The notes beneath the pieces are model-generated. The model ran no database searches, was not told the DNA's origin, and saw only the letters and a list, made by a program, of their open reading frames with translations. From Aporrectodea caliginosa (lineage: Eukaryota; Annelida; Clitellata; Crassiclitellata; Lumbricidae), in assembly GCA_020284085.1 (NCBI GenBank), contig JACEVL010000034.1, positions 921,001-985,000 on the forward strand: a stretch of DNA of 64,000 nt, read 5' to 3'. This document shows positions 63,200 to 64,000 of this stretch, piece after piece. The first letter of the stretch is position 1, and the number at the start of each line of letters is the position of its first letter. The translations under genes and the position numbers were made by a program.

Positions 63200-63495
63200 A
63201 CAGTATGGCTTTATGTATGTGTGTATGCATGCAGGCATGTATGTTGCCAAATTCAACGGTTTTCATGTAAATTAAAAGTTTGTTTAACTCATGAAATTAT
63301 CAACTTAAGCCAAAAAACTTTGGTCAGGAAACAAAGAGCAGCTATTTTAACCTCTAGAGAGTACTTCCGGTTTTCTATCCAACAAAGAGATACATGACTG
63401 TAGTCGTTACATAGTTTAGCATATGTATGTATGCATATGTGTGCGTATGCATGCATGTATATAATACGTATGTATGAATGCTTGTATGTATTTAT
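63200..63495. repeat. Two (TGTA)n/(ATGC)n blocks
   Basis: tatgtatgtgtgtatgcatg at about 63210-63245 and again at 63420-63490. Confidence 0.8.
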
Positions 63496-63859
63496 CAAGA
63501 CACTGAACAGAGTATCTCACAGCAACGTAATACACGCTTGATTGATCGATCTAAATTAATGCGTTTTCAGAGTTTGAAAATGTATGCTTCACAGCCTCCT
63601 CTATCCACCCCTCCACATATCCATGGAGGCATGGAGCCTCATCCACCATCCATCTATCCATCTTTCCATCCATCTACAGATACATCGCACTGTTTAACCG
63701 AGTCCCCGAAGCCATCAATTAACCAACATTGTTTACTCTCTCCATTTTCTCACAGTATATTTTACTTAGTCTTTATGTTCCAGGTTGCGGGGTGTCAGCC
63801 TGTTTTGCAAAACAAACGAATATACATAAATCAACACATTCAAGGTTGACTAGACAAAG

Positions 63860-64000
63860 CCTCTCTTTGCCTCTTTTCCACAAATGCTTGAAGACCATTT
63901 GTTCGATCGTAGTTTCATTGTGTTAGGTCGGGAGCGCCTCTGATGAGTCTCTCTTGAAGTGGCGCTATATAAATCTGCAATCACCATTACCATAACCATC
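63860..64000 (+). mobile_element. LINE/SINE 3' tail, running off the window edge
   Basis: 'ccacaaatgcttgaagacca', 'ggagcgcctctgatgagtct', 'aagtggcgctatataaatct', then accatt repeats. About 110 bp are shared with 49730-49870. Confidence 0.75.

Noticed and set aside
62981..63397. 138-codon plus-strand frame
   Set aside because: Begins in a (CCAT)n repeat and has no family resemblance.

Overview
The window looks like nuclear DNA of an invertebrate animal. It has intron-split developmental coding sequence with GT/AG splice signals, tRNA-derived SINEs, LINE tails, many hAT-type MITEs, abundant micro- and minisatellites and a Ty3/gypsy LTR retrotransposon. A marine bilaterian (mollusc or another spiralian, or an invertebrate deuterostome) fits best. 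That is inference, because no marker gene fixes the phylum.

Layout. (1) 1-20.5 kb is a tandem cluster of three intronless genes, all on the minus strand, for TRPM8-channel-associated-factor-like (TCAF/FAM115) proteins with an M60-like peptidase domain: one cut by the window edge (1-1248) and two of about 720 aa (6249-8417 and 13998-16163). The last two lie inside a tandem segmental duplication of about 6.4 kb (about 5.8-12.1 kb and 13.6-19.9 kb). Each duplicate has its own later insertions: a LINE fragment in the first, and a 581-bp hAT element plus a 112-bp SINE in the second. (2) 22269-25388 (minus) is a one-exon gene for an ankyrin protein with 27 repeats. (3) 25.4-33.6 kb is repeat-rich DNA without a recognised gene, including a 24-bp minisatellite with a six-unit higher-order period. 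(4) From 33.7 kb to at least 52.0 kb is the 3' half of a dachshund (DACH/dac) gene on the minus strand. I resolve six exons whose splice phases fit. The 5' exons with the Ski/Dachbox-N DNA-binding domain are not seen and should lie beyond 64 kb. (5) The 12.7-kb dac intron between 33.9 and 46.6 kb holds a complete, very young Ty3/gypsy element (35112-42285) in the same orientation as the gene, with an intact 1613-codon gag-pol frame, two nearly identical LTRs and a 4-bp target duplication. (6) 52-64 kb is a large 5' dac intron or flank. It contains satellite-like arrays, a decayed DNA transposon (57719-59570) and a few complex, non-repetitive blocks that could be regulatory.

No operons, rRNA genes or CRISPR arrays are present. 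The three gene groups (TCAF-like, ankyrin, dachshund) show no evident functional link. Most computed small ORFs are shadows of real exons or read through simple repeats, and are left out.
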